Positions 44,337 to 52,613 of a stretch of DNA of 64,000 nucleotides are shown in pieces. Source of the stretch: Herbiconiux moechotypicola (lineage in GTDB: Bacteria > Actinomycetota > Actinomycetes > Actinomycetales > Microbacteriaceae); NCBI RefSeq assembly GCF_024979255.1, contig NZ_JANLCN010000002.1:186001-250000 (forward strand). Reading direction: 5' to 3'. The notes below the pieces were generated by a model, which made no database searches, was not told the DNA's origin, and worked only from the letters and a program-made list of their open reading frames with translations. Each line of letters starts with the position of its first letter. Positions within the stretch are counted from its first letter, which is position 1. The translations under genes were made by a program, and so were the position numbers.

Positions 44337-45032
44337 GTGCGTCTCGTCATTGCCACCTGCTCGGTCGACTACGCCGGGCGGCTCAGCGCCCATCTGCCGC
44401 TCGCGAAGCGGCTGCTCATGCTCAAGAGCGACGGCAGCCTGCTCGTGCACTCCGACGGCGGCTCGTACAAGCCACTCAACTGGATGAGCCCGCCCTGCAC
44501 CGTCACCGTGCTCGAGCCCGACGCCGACCAGGCGGAGGCGGGCGTCACGGAGCTCTGGAAGGTCACCCAGAAGAAGACCGACGACGTGCTCGTCGTGTCG
44601 ATCCACGAGGTGGAGCACGACTCCGCGCACGAGCTCGGCGTCGACCCCGGCCTCGTCAAGGACGGCGTCGAGGCCCACCTGCAGAAGCTGCTCGCCGAGC
44701 AGATCGAGCTGCTGGGCGACGGGCACACCCTCGTGCGGCGCGAGTACATGACCGCGATCGGGCCGGTCGACATCCTGGCGCGGGATGCGGGGGGTGCGGC
44801 GGTGGCCGTGGAGATCAAACGGCGGGGCGACATCGATGGCGTCGAGCAGCTCACCCGCTACCTCGAGCTCATGAACCGCGATCCCCACCTCGCACCGGTG
44901 CAGGGGGTCTTCGCCGCGCAGGAGATCAAGCCGCAGGCCCGCACCCTCGCCCACGACCGCGGCATCCGCACCGTGCTGCTCGACTACGACGCCATGCGCG
45001 GTCTCGACGACGCCGACTCCCGCCTCTTCTGA
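44337..45032 (+). CDS. nucS: Mismatch-specific endonuclease NucS/EndoMS
   Basis: The 231-residue protein cuts both strands around G-T, G-G and T-T mismatches and provides mismatch repair in actinobacteria and some archaea lacking MutS/MutL. The N-terminal dimerisation/DNA-binding domain starts [20 protein letters not shown]. The RecB-like nuclease centre has Asp145 in GPVDILARD and Glu159/Lys161 in VAVEIKRRG, and [12 protein letters not shown] follows. The C-terminus ends in an acidic DDADSRLF-type tail that fits a sliding-clamp-binding motif. It starts two bases after the MFS stop. Confidence 0.95.
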   Translation: MRLVIATCSVDYAGRLSAHLPLAKRLLMLKSDGSLLVHSDGGSYKPLNWMSPPCTVTVLEPDADQAEAGVTELWKVTQKKTDDVLVVSIHEVEHDSAHELGVDPGLVKDGVEAHLQKLLAEQIELLGDGHTLVRREYMTAIGPVDILARDAGGAAVAVEIKRRGDIDGVEQLTRYLELMNRDPHLAPVQGVFAAQEIKPQARTLAHDRGIRTVLLDYDAMRGLDDADSRLF

Positions 45033-45066
45033 GCGGGCCCCGCGCCGCGGCGCGCATCCGCTCGCC

Positions 45067-45072
45067 TACTCT
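45067..45072 (+). promoter_or_regulatory. Leaderless-type -10 element of the SseB-like gene
   Basis: TACTCT ends six bases before the ATG at 45079. Confidence 0.5.
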
Positions 45073-45078
45073 TGACGG

Positions 45079-45480
45079 ATGGCCCGTCGTGCACCCGCCT
45101 TTCCCAAGTCCTACTCGAACCGAGCGCTGCGCAAATCGCTGGAGACCTTCGCGGCGCTGCCGAACCGCACCACGCTCGACGCTCTGCTGGCGGCGATGCG
45201 AACGGGCGGCCTCGTGGTCGACATCACGGGCACGACGGATGCGGCCGACCCGCAGCTGCGCACCCTCCTGTCGACCGATGGCGAGCTGGTGCTGCCGCTG
45301 TTCACGTCGCTGGCCGAGTTGCGGCTGGCGGTGCCCGAGGAGGCGCGGGCGAGCGCTCAGGCGATGATCGTGCCGGCGCGCGAGGCGCTCGCGCTCGTGG
45401 AGACCGCGGAGTTCGTGGCGGTGCAGTTCGACGTGGGGTCGATCGGCCAAGTCGTGAAGCGGGAGTTCGTCACAGCCTGA
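45079..45480 (+). CDS. SseB-family protein
   Basis: The 133-residue protein matches the SseB N-terminal fold: a helix with the LVVDITGTTD strand, GELVLPLFTSLAELRLAVPE (about residues 70-92) and a late ALALVETAEFVAVQFDVGS segment. The first 20 residues are basic. SseB in enterobacteria enhances serine sensitivity; the general biochemical role is unknown. It is probably transcribed alone after nucS. Confidence 0.78.
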   Translation: MARRAPAFPKSYSNRALRKSLETFAALPNRTTLDALLAAMRTGGLVVDITGTTDAADPQLRTLLSTDGELVLPLFTSLAELRLAVPEEARASAQAMIVPAREALALVETAEFVAVQFDVGSIGQVVKREFVTA

Positions 45481-45486
45481 ACCGCG

Positions 45487-46857
45487 TCACGGCCTGAACG
45501 CCGCCCCCGGGTGGTCGTCGGCCAGTCGCTTGCGCCCCTCTCCCTGGAAGTGCTCGCGCAGCGTCGTGCCCTCGTACTCGGGCGAGTGCAGACCCCGGCG
45601 GTGGAACTCGGGCAGCAGCAGTTCGATGAGATCGTCGTAGGTGCCCGGCGTGAGGTAGGGCTGAATGAGGAACCCGTCCGCATCCGTCGCCTCGATGAAC
45701 GCCTCCACCTCGTCTGCGATCTCGGCGGGGGTGCCCACGAAGGTCGTGCCGTTCACCCCGTTGCGCCTGAAGTCCTCGAGGATCTCGCCCACCGTCTTCA
45801 CTGTCGCCCCGTTCTCGCCCGTGAAGCGGTCGACGTTGCTCTGGCCGAGCTCGGTGCGCGTGCCGCCGCCGAGCGGCGCATCCTGATCCATCGCCAGCAG
45901 GTCGAGGCCCGTGTAGTAGGCGTAGGCCGTGGCCGCGTTCTCGGTGGTGGAGAGGGTCAGCATCTCCTCACGCTTGGCCTCGGCCTCCTCTCGCGTGGGC
46001 GCGGTGATGAACGAGGCGCCCACCACGAACTTGATCGCCCTCGGGTCACGGCCGAACGCGGCCGCCCTGGCCCGGATGTCGGCCACGTTCGCCGCGATGT
46101 GCGACACCTCGCCCCCGGCGAGAAAGACGCCCTCGGCGTAGCGCGCCGCGAAGTCCTTGCCCCGCCCGGAGGTTCCGGCCTGCAGCAAGAAGGGCGTCTG
46201 CTGGGGCGACGGCGGCACTGTGAGCAACCCGTTCGCCGAGAAGTAGGGCCCCGCGTGCGAGATCTCGTGCACCTTCGCCGGGTCGGCGTACACGCGACCC
46301 TCCTTGTCGAGCCGGAGCGCATCCGGTTCCCACGAGCCCTCCCAGAGCTTGAGGGCGATCTGCACGTGGTCCTCGGCCATGTCGTAGCGCGTGTCGTGCG
46401 GGGTGAGCTCCTCGCCGAAGAGGCGGGCGGAGGAGCCTTGGCCGGCGCCGGTGACGATGTTCCAGCCCAGGCGGCCCTTCGTGAAGTTGTCGAGGGTGGC
46501 GTAGCGGCGGGCGATCGCCTGCGGCCGCTCCACCATCGTCGAGGCGGTGGCGACGATGCCGAGGCGTTCGGTGACGGCGGCGACCGCCGAGACGATCACG
46601 ATGGGGTCGCCCTGGGGGAATTGGATGGCGTCGCGCACTGCATCCGGGATCACCTGGTGCTCGAGCTCGGGGTAGCCGTAGGAATCGGCGAAGAAGAGGA
46701 AGTCGAAGCCGGCCCGTTCGAAGCGGCGGGCGAGGGTGGTCCAGTGCTCGATGTCGAGGAAGTCGACGGCGGTGTTGTCGGGGTGCCTCCAGCTGCCGCC
46801 CGTCATGCCGCTCGGGGCGAGGAATTGGAAGATGCCGAGGGTGAGGCGCCGGGTCAT
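45487..46857 (-). CDS. LLM-class flavin-dependent monooxygenase, NtaA/SnaA/DszA family
   Basis: The 456-residue protein is an FMNH2-dependent TIM-barrel oxygenase. Landmarks include TLGIFQFLAPSGMTGGSWRH, FERAGFDFLFFADSYG, TTxxRPQAIARRYATLDNFT-like sequence, GRLGWNIVTGAGQGSSARLFG, and PFLLQAGTSGRGKDFAARYA. Members oxidise nitrilotriacetate, EDTA, dibenzothiophene sulfone or alkanesulfonates with a partner flavin reductase, but no reductase gene is visible nearby, so the FMNH2 would come from elsewhere. The substrate cannot be assigned. Confidence 0.92.
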   Translation of the reverse strand: MTRRLTLGIFQFLAPSGMTGGSWRHPDNTAVDFLDIEHWTTLARRFERAGFDFLFFADSYGYPELEHQVIPDAVRDAIQFPQGDPIVIVSAVAAVTERLGIVATASTMVERPQAIARRYATLDNFTKGRLGWNIVTGAGQGSSARLFGEELTPHDTRYDMAEDHVQIALKLWEGSWEPDALRLDKEGRVYADPAKVHEISHAGPYFSANGLLTVPPSPQQTPFLLQAGTSGRGKDFAARYAEGVFLAGGEVSHIAANVADIRARAAAFGRDPRAIKFVVGASFITAPTREEAEAKREEMLTLSTTENAATAYAYYTGLDLLAMDQDAPLGGGTRTELGQSNVDRFTGENGATVKTVGEILEDFRRNGVNGTTFVGTPAEIADEVEAFIEATDADGFLIQPYLTPGTYDDLIELLLPEFHRRGLHSPEYEGTTLREHFQGEGRKRLADDHPGAAFRP

Positions 46858-46957
46858 GGTGACACTCTCGCATCTGTGTGTTTCGGGCATGGGTCGGGAT
46901 GCGCGGGGCGGGGCGGGATGCGCGGGGCGGGCGCGCAGAGCGGGCGGATGGGCGGGG

Positions 46958-48130
46958 CTACCCCACCCACGCGAGCGTCAGCGTCGCCAGCGGCACCACC
47001 ACCGCCACCGCGACCACCCCCAGCGCCATGAACCGCGGCCACGACAGCGTGACCCCGAGCGCGACGAGCCGCTGGTGCCAGAGCAGAGTCGCCAGCGATG
47101 CCCACGGGGTGACGAGCGGCCCGAGGTTCGTACCGATGAGCAGTGCCATCAGCCGAGTCGGCGAGTCGGCGTGCGGTTCGAGCACCAAGTAGGCGGGCAG
47201 GTTGTTGAGGGCGTTCGACCCGAGCGCGCCGACGGCGGCGAGGTGCAGCAGGCTCAGCGGGTCGTCGCCCGACCCGGTGGCGGCCGCGAGCACGGTCTGC
47301 AGCCCGTGCACCTGTGCCGCCTCCACGAGCACGAACAGTCCGAGTGCGATGCCGAGGGCCTGCCACGGGATGAGGGTCAGCCGCAGTGCGCTCCGTTCGC
47401 GCATCGCGAAGGCGACGAGCAGGAGCACCGCCGCCACCCCGGCCACGACCGCCACCTCAATACCCGACACGAGCGCGGGCAGCAGCAGCGCGGTCACGAT
47501 CGCCGCGAACACGAGCAGACCGCGGTCGCGCGCAGGAGTGGGCTCCGCCGGCTCGAAGCGCCCCCGCAGCTGACGGCGGTGCACGAGCGACAGGATGCCC
47601 GCGGTCGCGACGACGCCGACCAGCGCCGGGGCCCACGATGCGGCGAGGAACTGGGCGGGCGACTCGGCGAGCGCATCGGCCGCGAGCAGGTTCGTGAGGT
47701 TCGACACCGGCAGGAAGAGGGAGGCGGTGTTCGCGAGCCACACGGTGGCCAGCGCGAACGGCAACGGCGGAATGCCCACGTGCTGAGCGAGCACGACCAC
47801 CACGGGGGTGACGAGCACCGCCGTGGTGTCGAGCGAGAGGAAGGCCGTGCTCACCACGGCGAGCGCCAGCACGAGCATCCAGAGCACCCACACCCGGCCA
47901 CGCCCCCAGCGGGCCAGTCGCTCGGCGAGGCTCGTGAACACCCCCGCGGCGCTCGCGAGCTCGGCGACGACCGTGATCGCGACCACGAAGGCGAGTACCG
48001 GGGCCACGCGGGTCAGCAGGGCGCCGAACTCCGGGGCCGGCAGGATGCCCGTGAGCACGACGGCAGCCGCGGCGAGCAGCAGGGCCACGGTGAGCAGGGC
48101 ACCGAGCCTGCGGGCGGCGAAGGCGAGCAT
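46958..48130 (-). CDS. ArsB/SLC13-type anion permease
   Basis: The 390-residue membrane protein has about ten to eleven helices, the ArsB-like STAFLSLDTTAVLVTPVVVV (about residues 95-114) and a later LGSNALNNLPAYLVLEPHAD repeat. These two half-site loops define the ArsB/NhaD/SLC13 ion-transporter fold. It is shorter than classical ArsB (about 429). No arsR or arsC is nearby, so arsenite export is only one option beside transport of other anions or organic acids. Confidence 0.82.
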   Translation of the reverse strand: MLAFAARRLGALLTVALLLAAAAVVLTGILPAPEFGALLTRVAPVLAFVVAITVVAELASAAGVFTSLAERLARWGRGRVWVLWMLVLALAVVSTAFLSLDTTAVLVTPVVVVLAQHVGIPPLPFALATVWLANTASLFLPVSNLTNLLAADALAESPAQFLAASWAPALVGVVATAGILSLVHRRQLRGRFEPAEPTPARDRGLLVFAAIVTALLLPALVSGIEVAVVAGVAAVLLLVAFAMRERSALRLTLIPWQALGIALGLFVLVEAAQVHGLQTVLAAATGSGDDPLSLLHLAAVGALGSNALNNLPAYLVLEPHADSPTRLMALLIGTNLGPLVTPWASLATLLWHQRLVALGVTLSWPRFMALGVVAVAVVVPLATLTLAWVG

Positions 48131-48139
48131 GGTCGGGCG

Positions 48140-48145
48140 AGTCTA
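48140..48145 (-). promoter_or_regulatory. -10 element of the ArsB-type permease gene
   Basis: TAGACT on the minus strand lies nine bases before the ATG at 48130, so the leader would be at most two or three bases. Confidence 0.45.
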
Positions 48146-48177
48146 CTGCGGCGTTGGGGCCGCAACCCCGCCCGCCC

Positions 48178-48183
48178 TAGGAT
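48178..48183 (+). promoter_or_regulatory. Leaderless-type -10 element of the HAD gene
   Basis: TAGGAT ends seven bases before the GTG at 48191. Confidence 0.55.
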
Positions 48184-48190
48184 TGCTCGG

Positions 48191-48862
48191 GTGAATCGTC
48201 CTGTCCCCTCCAAGCCCTGGTCGTGCATCCTGTTCGACCTCGACGGCACCATCACCGACTCGGCGCCCGGCATCATCGGCCGGCTCGGTCGGACGCTGGC
48301 GGCGATGGGCCGGCCGGTGCCGCTGCCCGCCGAACTCGTGGCCTTCGTGGGTCCGCCCATCCTCGACGGGTTCCGCGACGTGGCGGGCATGACCGCCGAG
48401 GAGGCGCTGGACGCACTGCGCATCTATCGTGGTCTCGCGGAGTCGGAGGGGCCGCAAGACGACGCGACGGTGTTCCCCGGGATGCTCGGGCTGGTGCGCT
48501 CGCTGCACGATGCGGGCATCCCGCTCGCGCTGGCCACGTCGAAGGCGGAGTCGCAGGCGATCCGCATCATCGAGCACCTCGGGCTCACCGACTGCTTCAG
48601 CGTGATCTGCGGCTCGTCGGAGGACGAGACGCGCAGCGCGAAGAAGGACGTGGTGGAGGAGGCCCTGCGCCGGCTCCGCTCTCGGGAGACCGACCTGTCG
48701 AACCTCGTGATGGTGGGGGATCGCTCGCACGACGTGGAGGGGGCGGGGCATCACGGTGTGCCGGTCATCCTGGTGGAGTGGGGCTACGGGTCGCCGGCGG
48801 AGGCCGTCGGTGCGATCGCCGTGGTGCACTCGGTCGATCAGCTGCGCGAGAAGCTGCTCTGA
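48191..48862 (+). CDS. HAD-family hydrolase, phosphoglycolate-phosphatase-like (Gph/PGP class)
   Basis: The 223-residue protein has the HAD motifs LFDLDGTITDSAPGI (motif I, nucleophile Asp), ALATSKAESQA (motif II), a lysine in SAKKDVVEEAL (motif III) and MVGDRSHDVEGAGHHGVPVI (motif IV), with an alpha-helical cap between motifs I and II. The arrangement fits 5'-nucleotidase or phosphoglycolate phosphatases of the PGMB subclass. The substrate is not predictable. It starts at a GTG and is followed 32 bases later by an alpha/beta hydrolase. Confidence 0.92.
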   Translation: MNRPVPSKPWSCILFDLDGTITDSAPGIIGRLGRTLAAMGRPVPLPAELVAFVGPPILDGFRDVAGMTAEEALDALRIYRGLAESEGPQDDATVFPGMLGLVRSLHDAGIPLALATSKAESQAIRIIEHLGLTDCFSVICGSSEDETRSAKKDVVEEALRRLRSRETDLSNLVMVGDRSHDVEGAGHHGVPVILVEWGYGSPAEAVGAIAVVHSVDQLREKLL

Positions 48863-48894
48863 GGGCCGGTGCAGCGGATGCGCGGTGACCGGCG

Positions 48895-49629
48895 ATGAGG
48901 CGGCGTGGTGTACTGGCAACGGCAGCTGTGACGGTGGGCGCCGCGGTGGTGGCATTCGTCGCGGGATTCCTCGTCTACGCGCACGTCACCTTCGCGGCCG
49001 AGCGTGAGCCCGTGCAGGCGGTGGCGGCGGATGCGGCGGTCGACATCGCGTGGACCTACGACTCGGTGGTGCTCACGCCGTCCACCGGGACTTCCTCGGT
49101 GGGGCTGGTGTTCCTGCCCGGGGCGAAGGTCGATCCGCTCGCCTACGCGTCGAAGCTCAGCGGGGTGGTCGAAGCGGGAGTGACGGTCGTGATCCCACGG
49201 CCGCTGCTGAACTTCGCACTGTTCGATCCGCGGCCGCTCTCCGACTTCGAGGCGGTGGAACCCTCGGTGTCGACCTGGTTCGTGGGGGGTCACTCGCTCG
49301 GCGGTGTCAAAGCCTGCCAGTACGCAGCGGGCGACTCCGGTGCCGCGGGTCTGGTGCTGTTCGGCTCGTACTGCGCAGGCGACGAGTCCGGGCTCTCCGT
49401 GCCGGTTCTCTCGATCTCCGCCTCGAACGACGGCCTCAGCACTCCGGAGAAGATCGACGCCAGCCGCTCGTCGCTGCCCGCGACCACGGAGTTCGTGGTG
49501 CTCGACGGCGCCACCCACGCTCAATTCGGCGACTACGGCCTCCAGCCGGGCGACGGCACCTCCACCCTCCCCGATGCCGAGGTACGCGCCGCACTCACCG
49601 CCGCCCTCGTGCCCTTCCTCCTCGACTGA
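48895..49629 (+). CDS. Membrane-anchored alpha/beta hydrolase
   Basis: The 244-residue protein starts with MRRRGVLATAAVTVGAAVVA, a signal-anchor helix, and then has an abhydrolase_5-like domain. The nucleophile elbow GGHSLGG gives Ser134, and the acid is Asp179 in SASNDGLS. The base is His208 in DGATHAQFG, which in this group is followed by the typical GxYG turn. The enzyme is likely extracytoplasmic. The substrate is unknown. Its stop is close to the 15-bp tandem repeats downstream. Confidence 0.85.
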   Translation: MRRRGVLATAAVTVGAAVVAFVAGFLVYAHVTFAAEREPVQAVAADAAVDIAWTYDSVVLTPSTGTSSVGLVFLPGAKVDPLAYASKLSGVVEAGVTVVIPRPLLNFALFDPRPLSDFEAVEPSVSTWFVGGHSLGGVKACQYAAGDSGAAGLVLFGSYCAGDESGLSVPVLSISASNDGLSTPEKIDASRSSLPATTEFVVLDGATHAQFGDYGLQPGDGTSTLPDAEVRAALTAALVPFLLD

Positions 49630-49631
49630 CC

Positions 49632-49721
49632 CGCCGCGCCCCCACTCGCCGCGCCCCCACTCGCCACGCCCCCACCCGCCACGCCCCCACCCGCAACGCC
49701 CCCGCTCGCCACGCCCCACCC
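49632..49721. repeat. Six imperfect 15-bp GC-rich tandem repeats
   Basis: Units such as CGCCGCGCCCCCACT and CGCCACGCCCCCACC repeat six times with period 15 and a few substitutions, immediately after the hydrolase stop. The multiple-of-three period would preserve a reading frame, but no credible gene uses it. Confidence 0.85.
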
Positions 49722-49798
49722 CTCCCGCCCCGCATCGGCCGCTCGCACGCGCAAGAGTCACGCTGACTGCGCACCACGTGACGCGCACTGCAGGAAGG

Positions 49799-49816
49799 CG
49801 CACGCTGGAGCGTGCG
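49799..49816. terminator. 8-bp hairpin CGCACGCT/AGCGTGCG, possible terminator
   Basis: A perfect 8-bp stem with a 2-base centre lies between the hydrolase and the convergent LAQTG gene. No T-run follows. Confidence 0.4.
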
Positions 49817-49820
49817 ACTG

Positions 49821-49861
49821 AGCCCCGGCCCGCGCGCGTTCAGCTCGCGGCGGTCGGGGCT
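49821..49861 (-). terminator. GC-rich hairpin downstream of the LAQTG gene
   Basis: AGCCCCG and CGGGGCT bracket a GC-rich interior just past the stop of the minus-strand surface-protein gene at 49880. The position fits a terminator; the T-run is weak. Confidence 0.4.
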
Positions 49862-49879
49862 CCCGGGGGTGGAACCCGG

Positions 49880-51040
49880 TCAGGCGCGGCGTCGCCTCCG
49901 CACGATCTGCAGCGCGAGGAGTCCCGCGGCAAGGAAACCTGCCGCGACGATCACCGCGGGGATCGTCGCCTCCGCCCCGGTCTGCGCGAGACTGCTCGTG
50001 GCCCGCGACGCCACTCCCGTCGTGGATCCCGAGGAGGCGGTGCCGCTACTCTGCGATCCCGTCCCCGACCCGCCGGATCCTCCTGTCGTGGGTGTGGTGG
50101 ACCCGGGAGTCGGAGTCGCAGGTGTCGTGGTCGGACCCGGTGTCGGAGCGTCGGTAGGGGTGGGGGTCGGAGTGGGCTCGGGGTCGACCGCCGCCTCGAC
50201 GAAAGCGGTGATCGGCACCTGCACCACCACGTTCGGTGCCTCGGGATCGCCGTTCATCTGACGGCCCGCGACCGTGACGGTTCCTGTCACCGGGCCGGTG
50301 GCGGCTGGTGTGAATCGAAGGGTGAACGATGCGCTCTGTCCTGGCTTGTACTTGGTGCCGACGCCGAAGTCTGATGCACCAACCGCCACCGACGTCAGCG
50401 GCGCACCGCTTCCGTCGGCGATGGAGATGTCTGCGATGGAGAAGCTCAGGTCATCGATGCCCTGCACGGTGATGGTGAGAGCGCGGTCGACCGCCGTACC
50501 CATCGGAGTCGTCCCGAAGTCGGCCTTGGCAGCACCATCGGGACCTGTCACCACGAAGAACGACCGATCGGTCGCGAGTGACCGCCCGGCGAACTTGATG
50601 GGCAAGGTCGACGAGGGGCTCACGCCGTCGATGTTCTTCGCCGTGAGCGTGACGATCTGCATCGAATCGGTACCCACGGCTGGAGCGGTGTACTTCACCG
50701 TGAACGTCCGGCTCGTGCCTGCCTCGATGAAGTCCATGGAGTCGAGGGTGGTCGACACGAGAGTGAACGGTGCCGCCAGCGCCGAGAGCGGCGCCGGGTC
50801 GACCATGATCGCCCCCGTGCCGTCATTGAGGAGGGTGAGTGTGCGGGTCACCGTCGTGCCGGTCTTCACCGCCCCGAAGTCACTGCCCGGACCGCTCAGC
50901 GAGATCGATGTGGGATCTCCGGGCACGGCCGACGCCGCAGGCACCACGAGGGCCAGGCCTCCGAGGGCGGTGCCCGCGAGGACGGCCGCGGCGAGCGCCG
51001 CGAAGGCTCGCGGTCGACGTCGAGAGAAGGGAACAGGCAT
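49880..51040 (-). CDS. Choice-of-anchor D surface protein with LAQTG sorting signal
   Basis: The 386-residue exported protein has a signal peptide (residues about 10-38, ending ASAVPG) and two Ig-like choice-of-anchor D domains (about 40-150 and 160-290; DFGAVKTGTTVTRTLTLLND, FTVKYTAPAVGTDSMQ, FGVGTKYKPGQSASFTLRFT). A Pro/Thr-rich spacer (about 295-350) follows, then LAQTG at residues 351-355, a 25-residue membrane helix and an RRRRRA tail. LAxTG is the motif preferred by class E sortases, matching srtE at 62740. Sampled GC is near 62-63%, lower than neighbours, like the other wall-associated protein at 14894. The ATG at 51040 has GGAAG upstream. Confidence 0.85.
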   Translation of the reverse strand: MPVPFSRRRPRAFAALAAAVLAGTALGGLALVVPAASAVPGDPTSISLSGPGSDFGAVKTGTTVTRTLTLLNDGTGAIMVDPAPLSALAAPFTLVSTTLDSMDFIEAGTSRTFTVKYTAPAVGTDSMQIVTLTAKNIDGVSPSSTLPIKFAGRSLATDRSFFVVTGPDGAAKADFGTTPMGTAVDRALTITVQGIDDLSFSIADISIADGSGAPLTSVAVGASDFGVGTKYKPGQSASFTLRFTPAATGPVTGTVTVAGRQMNGDPEAPNVVVQVPITAFVEAAVDPEPTPTPTPTDAPTPGPTTTPATPTPGSTTPTTGGSGGSGTGSQSSGTASSGSTTGVASRATSSLAQTGAEATIPAVIVAAGFLAAGLLALQIVRRRRRA

Positions 51041-51104
51041 GGAGGACTCGCTTCCGTGAGGGATCGCTACCCACGGTGCTGTACCGCGCATCCGGGGCGG
51101 TATG

Positions 51105-51114
51105 AGCAATTGCT
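51105..51114. promoter_or_regulatory. AGCAATTGCT palindrome between divergent genes
   Basis: A 10-bp perfect palindrome in the 128-bp interval between the LAQTG gene and the coiled-coil gene. It may be a protein site, but a short palindrome can arise by chance. Confidence 0.25.
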
Positions 51115-51156
51115 ACTCAGAAGGGAGGCTCTGCGCGTTTGCTCAAGCGGGGTTCC

Positions 51157-51162
51157 TACAGT
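51157..51162 (+). promoter_or_regulatory. Leaderless-type -10 element of the coiled-coil gene
   Basis: TACAGT ends six bases before the ATG at 51169. The intervening GGAGGC is too close to the ATG to work as a ribosome-binding site. Confidence 0.5.
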
Positions 51163-51168
51163 GGAGGC

Positions 51169-52452
51169 ATGGGCGACTTCTCCCTCCTTCCCAGCCTCCT
51201 CGCGCTCGTCGTGGTGGTCGCCGGCCTGGTCGTGGTGTCCACGCTCCTGCGCCGCCGCGCCCGCCGCCGCCCGGCACCGGCGATCGGCGGGGCGCCCCTC
51301 CGCGAGCCCGTCGACGAGCTCAGGAAGCGGGCGAGCATCCGCCTGGTGCAGATGGACGACGGCATCCGCGCCGCCGAGGAAGAGCTCGAGTTCGCCCGGG
51401 CCGAGTTCGGCGAGGCGGCCGCCCACGAGTTCGCCGACGCCCTCGGCACCGCCCGCCGGCGCGCATCCGAGGCCTTCGCCCTGCAGCAGCGGCTCGACGA
51501 CTCCGAGCCCGACACCGAGCAGGAGCAGCGCGACTGGAGCCGCCGCATCCTGGCCCTCAGCGACGCCGCCCTCGCCCTCTCCACCGCCCAGTCCCGCGCC
51601 TTCGCCGAGCGTCGCCGCGCCGAGGGCTCCGCCGCCGACTCGCTCCGCCGACTCGACGAGCTGCTCGCCACCGTGCGGGTACGGGGCCAGGATGCGCTAC
51701 GCACTCTCGCCACCGTCGCCGGCGAGTACGACGGATCCGCCTCGTCCGACCTCGCGCACGCCGCAGCCGATGCCCAGACCGCCCTCGACTCCGCACAGTC
51801 CGACCTGCGAGCGGCGCGTGCCGAGCTCGAGACCGACCCGCTCGCCGCGATCTCACGCCGCACCCGGAGCGCCGAAGCCGAGCTCGCCCGCGCCGGCTCC
51901 GTGTACGACGCGATCGAGAGGCTCCCCCACGATCTCGCCACCGCATCCGCCCGCCTCGCCGACGCCATCACCGCCGCAGGCCTCGCCGTCCGCGACGCCC
52001 AGTCGCTCCGCGACCGCGTCGACGACCACGCCGACACCGTGCGCATCGCCGAGGCCGGCGAACGCCTCCGCTCCGTCGCCGCCTCCGCTGCCGCACGCCG
52101 CCCCGCGCATCCCGTGGCCGACCTCGACGCGCTCGCACGGGCCACCGCCGAGCTCGACACCGCGGTCGCCGTCGCCCGCAGCGCCCAGCAGCGCATCGAC
52201 TCGGCTCGCGAAGCCCTCGCGGGAGCCCTCCGCATCGCCGAGAGCCACATCGCCACGGCCGAGCAGTTCATCGGCTCCCGCCGGGGCGGGGTGGGCACGG
52301 ATGCGCGCACCCGCCTCGCCTCGGCACACCGCGAACTCGAGCGGGCCCGCCTCGAATCCGACCCCCTCGTCGCGCTCGACACCGCCCGCCGCGCCGCGAC
52401 CTACGCCACCGACGCCGACGCCCTCGCCCGCTACGACGCCCTCCACGCCTGA
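51169..52452 (+). CDS. Membrane-anchored coiled-coil protein, resembles the C-terminal half of TPM-domain proteins
   Basis: The 427-residue protein has one N-terminal membrane helix (LLPSLLALVVVVAGLVVVST) and then over 380 residues that are almost entirely helical and alanine/arginine/glutamate-rich, with heptad-like repeats (VDELRKRASIRLVQMDDGIR, AQTALDSAQSDLRAARAELE). The layout recalls the long coiled-coil region following the TPM domain in actinobacterial TPM proteins, but the TPM domain itself is missing, so it is either a relative that lost it or an independent family. No enzymatic motif is seen. Confidence 0.7.
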   Translation: MGDFSLLPSLLALVVVVAGLVVVSTLLRRRARRRPAPAIGGAPLREPVDELRKRASIRLVQMDDGIRAAEEELEFARAEFGEAAAHEFADALGTARRRASEAFALQQRLDDSEPDTEQEQRDWSRRILALSDAALALSTAQSRAFAERRRAEGSAADSLRRLDELLATVRVRGQDALRTLATVAGEYDGSASSDLAHAAADAQTALDSAQSDLRAARAELETDPLAAISRRTRSAEAELARAGSVYDAIERLPHDLATASARLADAITAAGLAVRDAQSLRDRVDDHADTVRIAEAGERLRSVAASAAARRPAHPVADLDALARATAELDTAVAVARSAQQRIDSAREALAGALRIAESHIATAEQFIGSRRGGVGTDARTRLASAHRELERARLESDPLVALDTARRAATYATDADALARYDALHA

Positions 52453-52490
52453 CCGGGGCGGGAGCCGGGAACACGCTCCCGAAACGACGA

Positions 52491-52521
52491 ATGCCGGGCC
52501 GACCTGAAGGTCGTCCGGCAT
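52491..52521. terminator. Strong hairpin between the coiled-coil gene and tRNA-Leu
   Basis: ATGCCGG and CCGGCAT, with inner CGACC/GGTCG, form a stem of about 12 bp with an internal mismatch and a short loop. It serves the end of the minus-strand tRNA and can also stop the plus-strand gene. A T-containing TCGTCGTTTCG follows on the tRNA strand. Confidence 0.7.
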
Positions 52522-52529
52522 CCTGTTCG

Positions 52530-52613
52530 TGCGCGAGGGGGGACTTGAACCCCCACGCCCTTGCGGGCACTGGCACCTGAAGCCAGCGCGTCTGCCAATT
52601 CCGCCACTCGCGC
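52530..52613 (-). tRNA. tRNA-Leu, anticodon CAG
   Basis: The 84-base class II tRNA folds completely. The acceptor stem is GCGCGAG/CTCGCGC, the D-arm contains TTGGCAGACGC, and the anticodon loop TTCAGGT (CAG, reading CUG) is closed by CTGGC/GCCAG. A long variable arm (GCCCGCAAGGGC) and the T-arm GGGGGTTCAAGTCCCCC follow. CCA is not encoded after the discriminator A. CUG is a major leucine codon at this GC content. Confidence 0.97.

Noticed and set aside
46958-48130. Arsenic resistance cassette
   Set aside because: No arsR or arsC gene is present around the permease, so only the general transporter family is claimed.
49632-49721. The 15-bp repeats as a CRISPR array or as a Pro/Arg/Ala repeat protein
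   Set aside because: There are no spacers, the unit is far too short for CRISPR, and no frame has a start or a sensible continuation.
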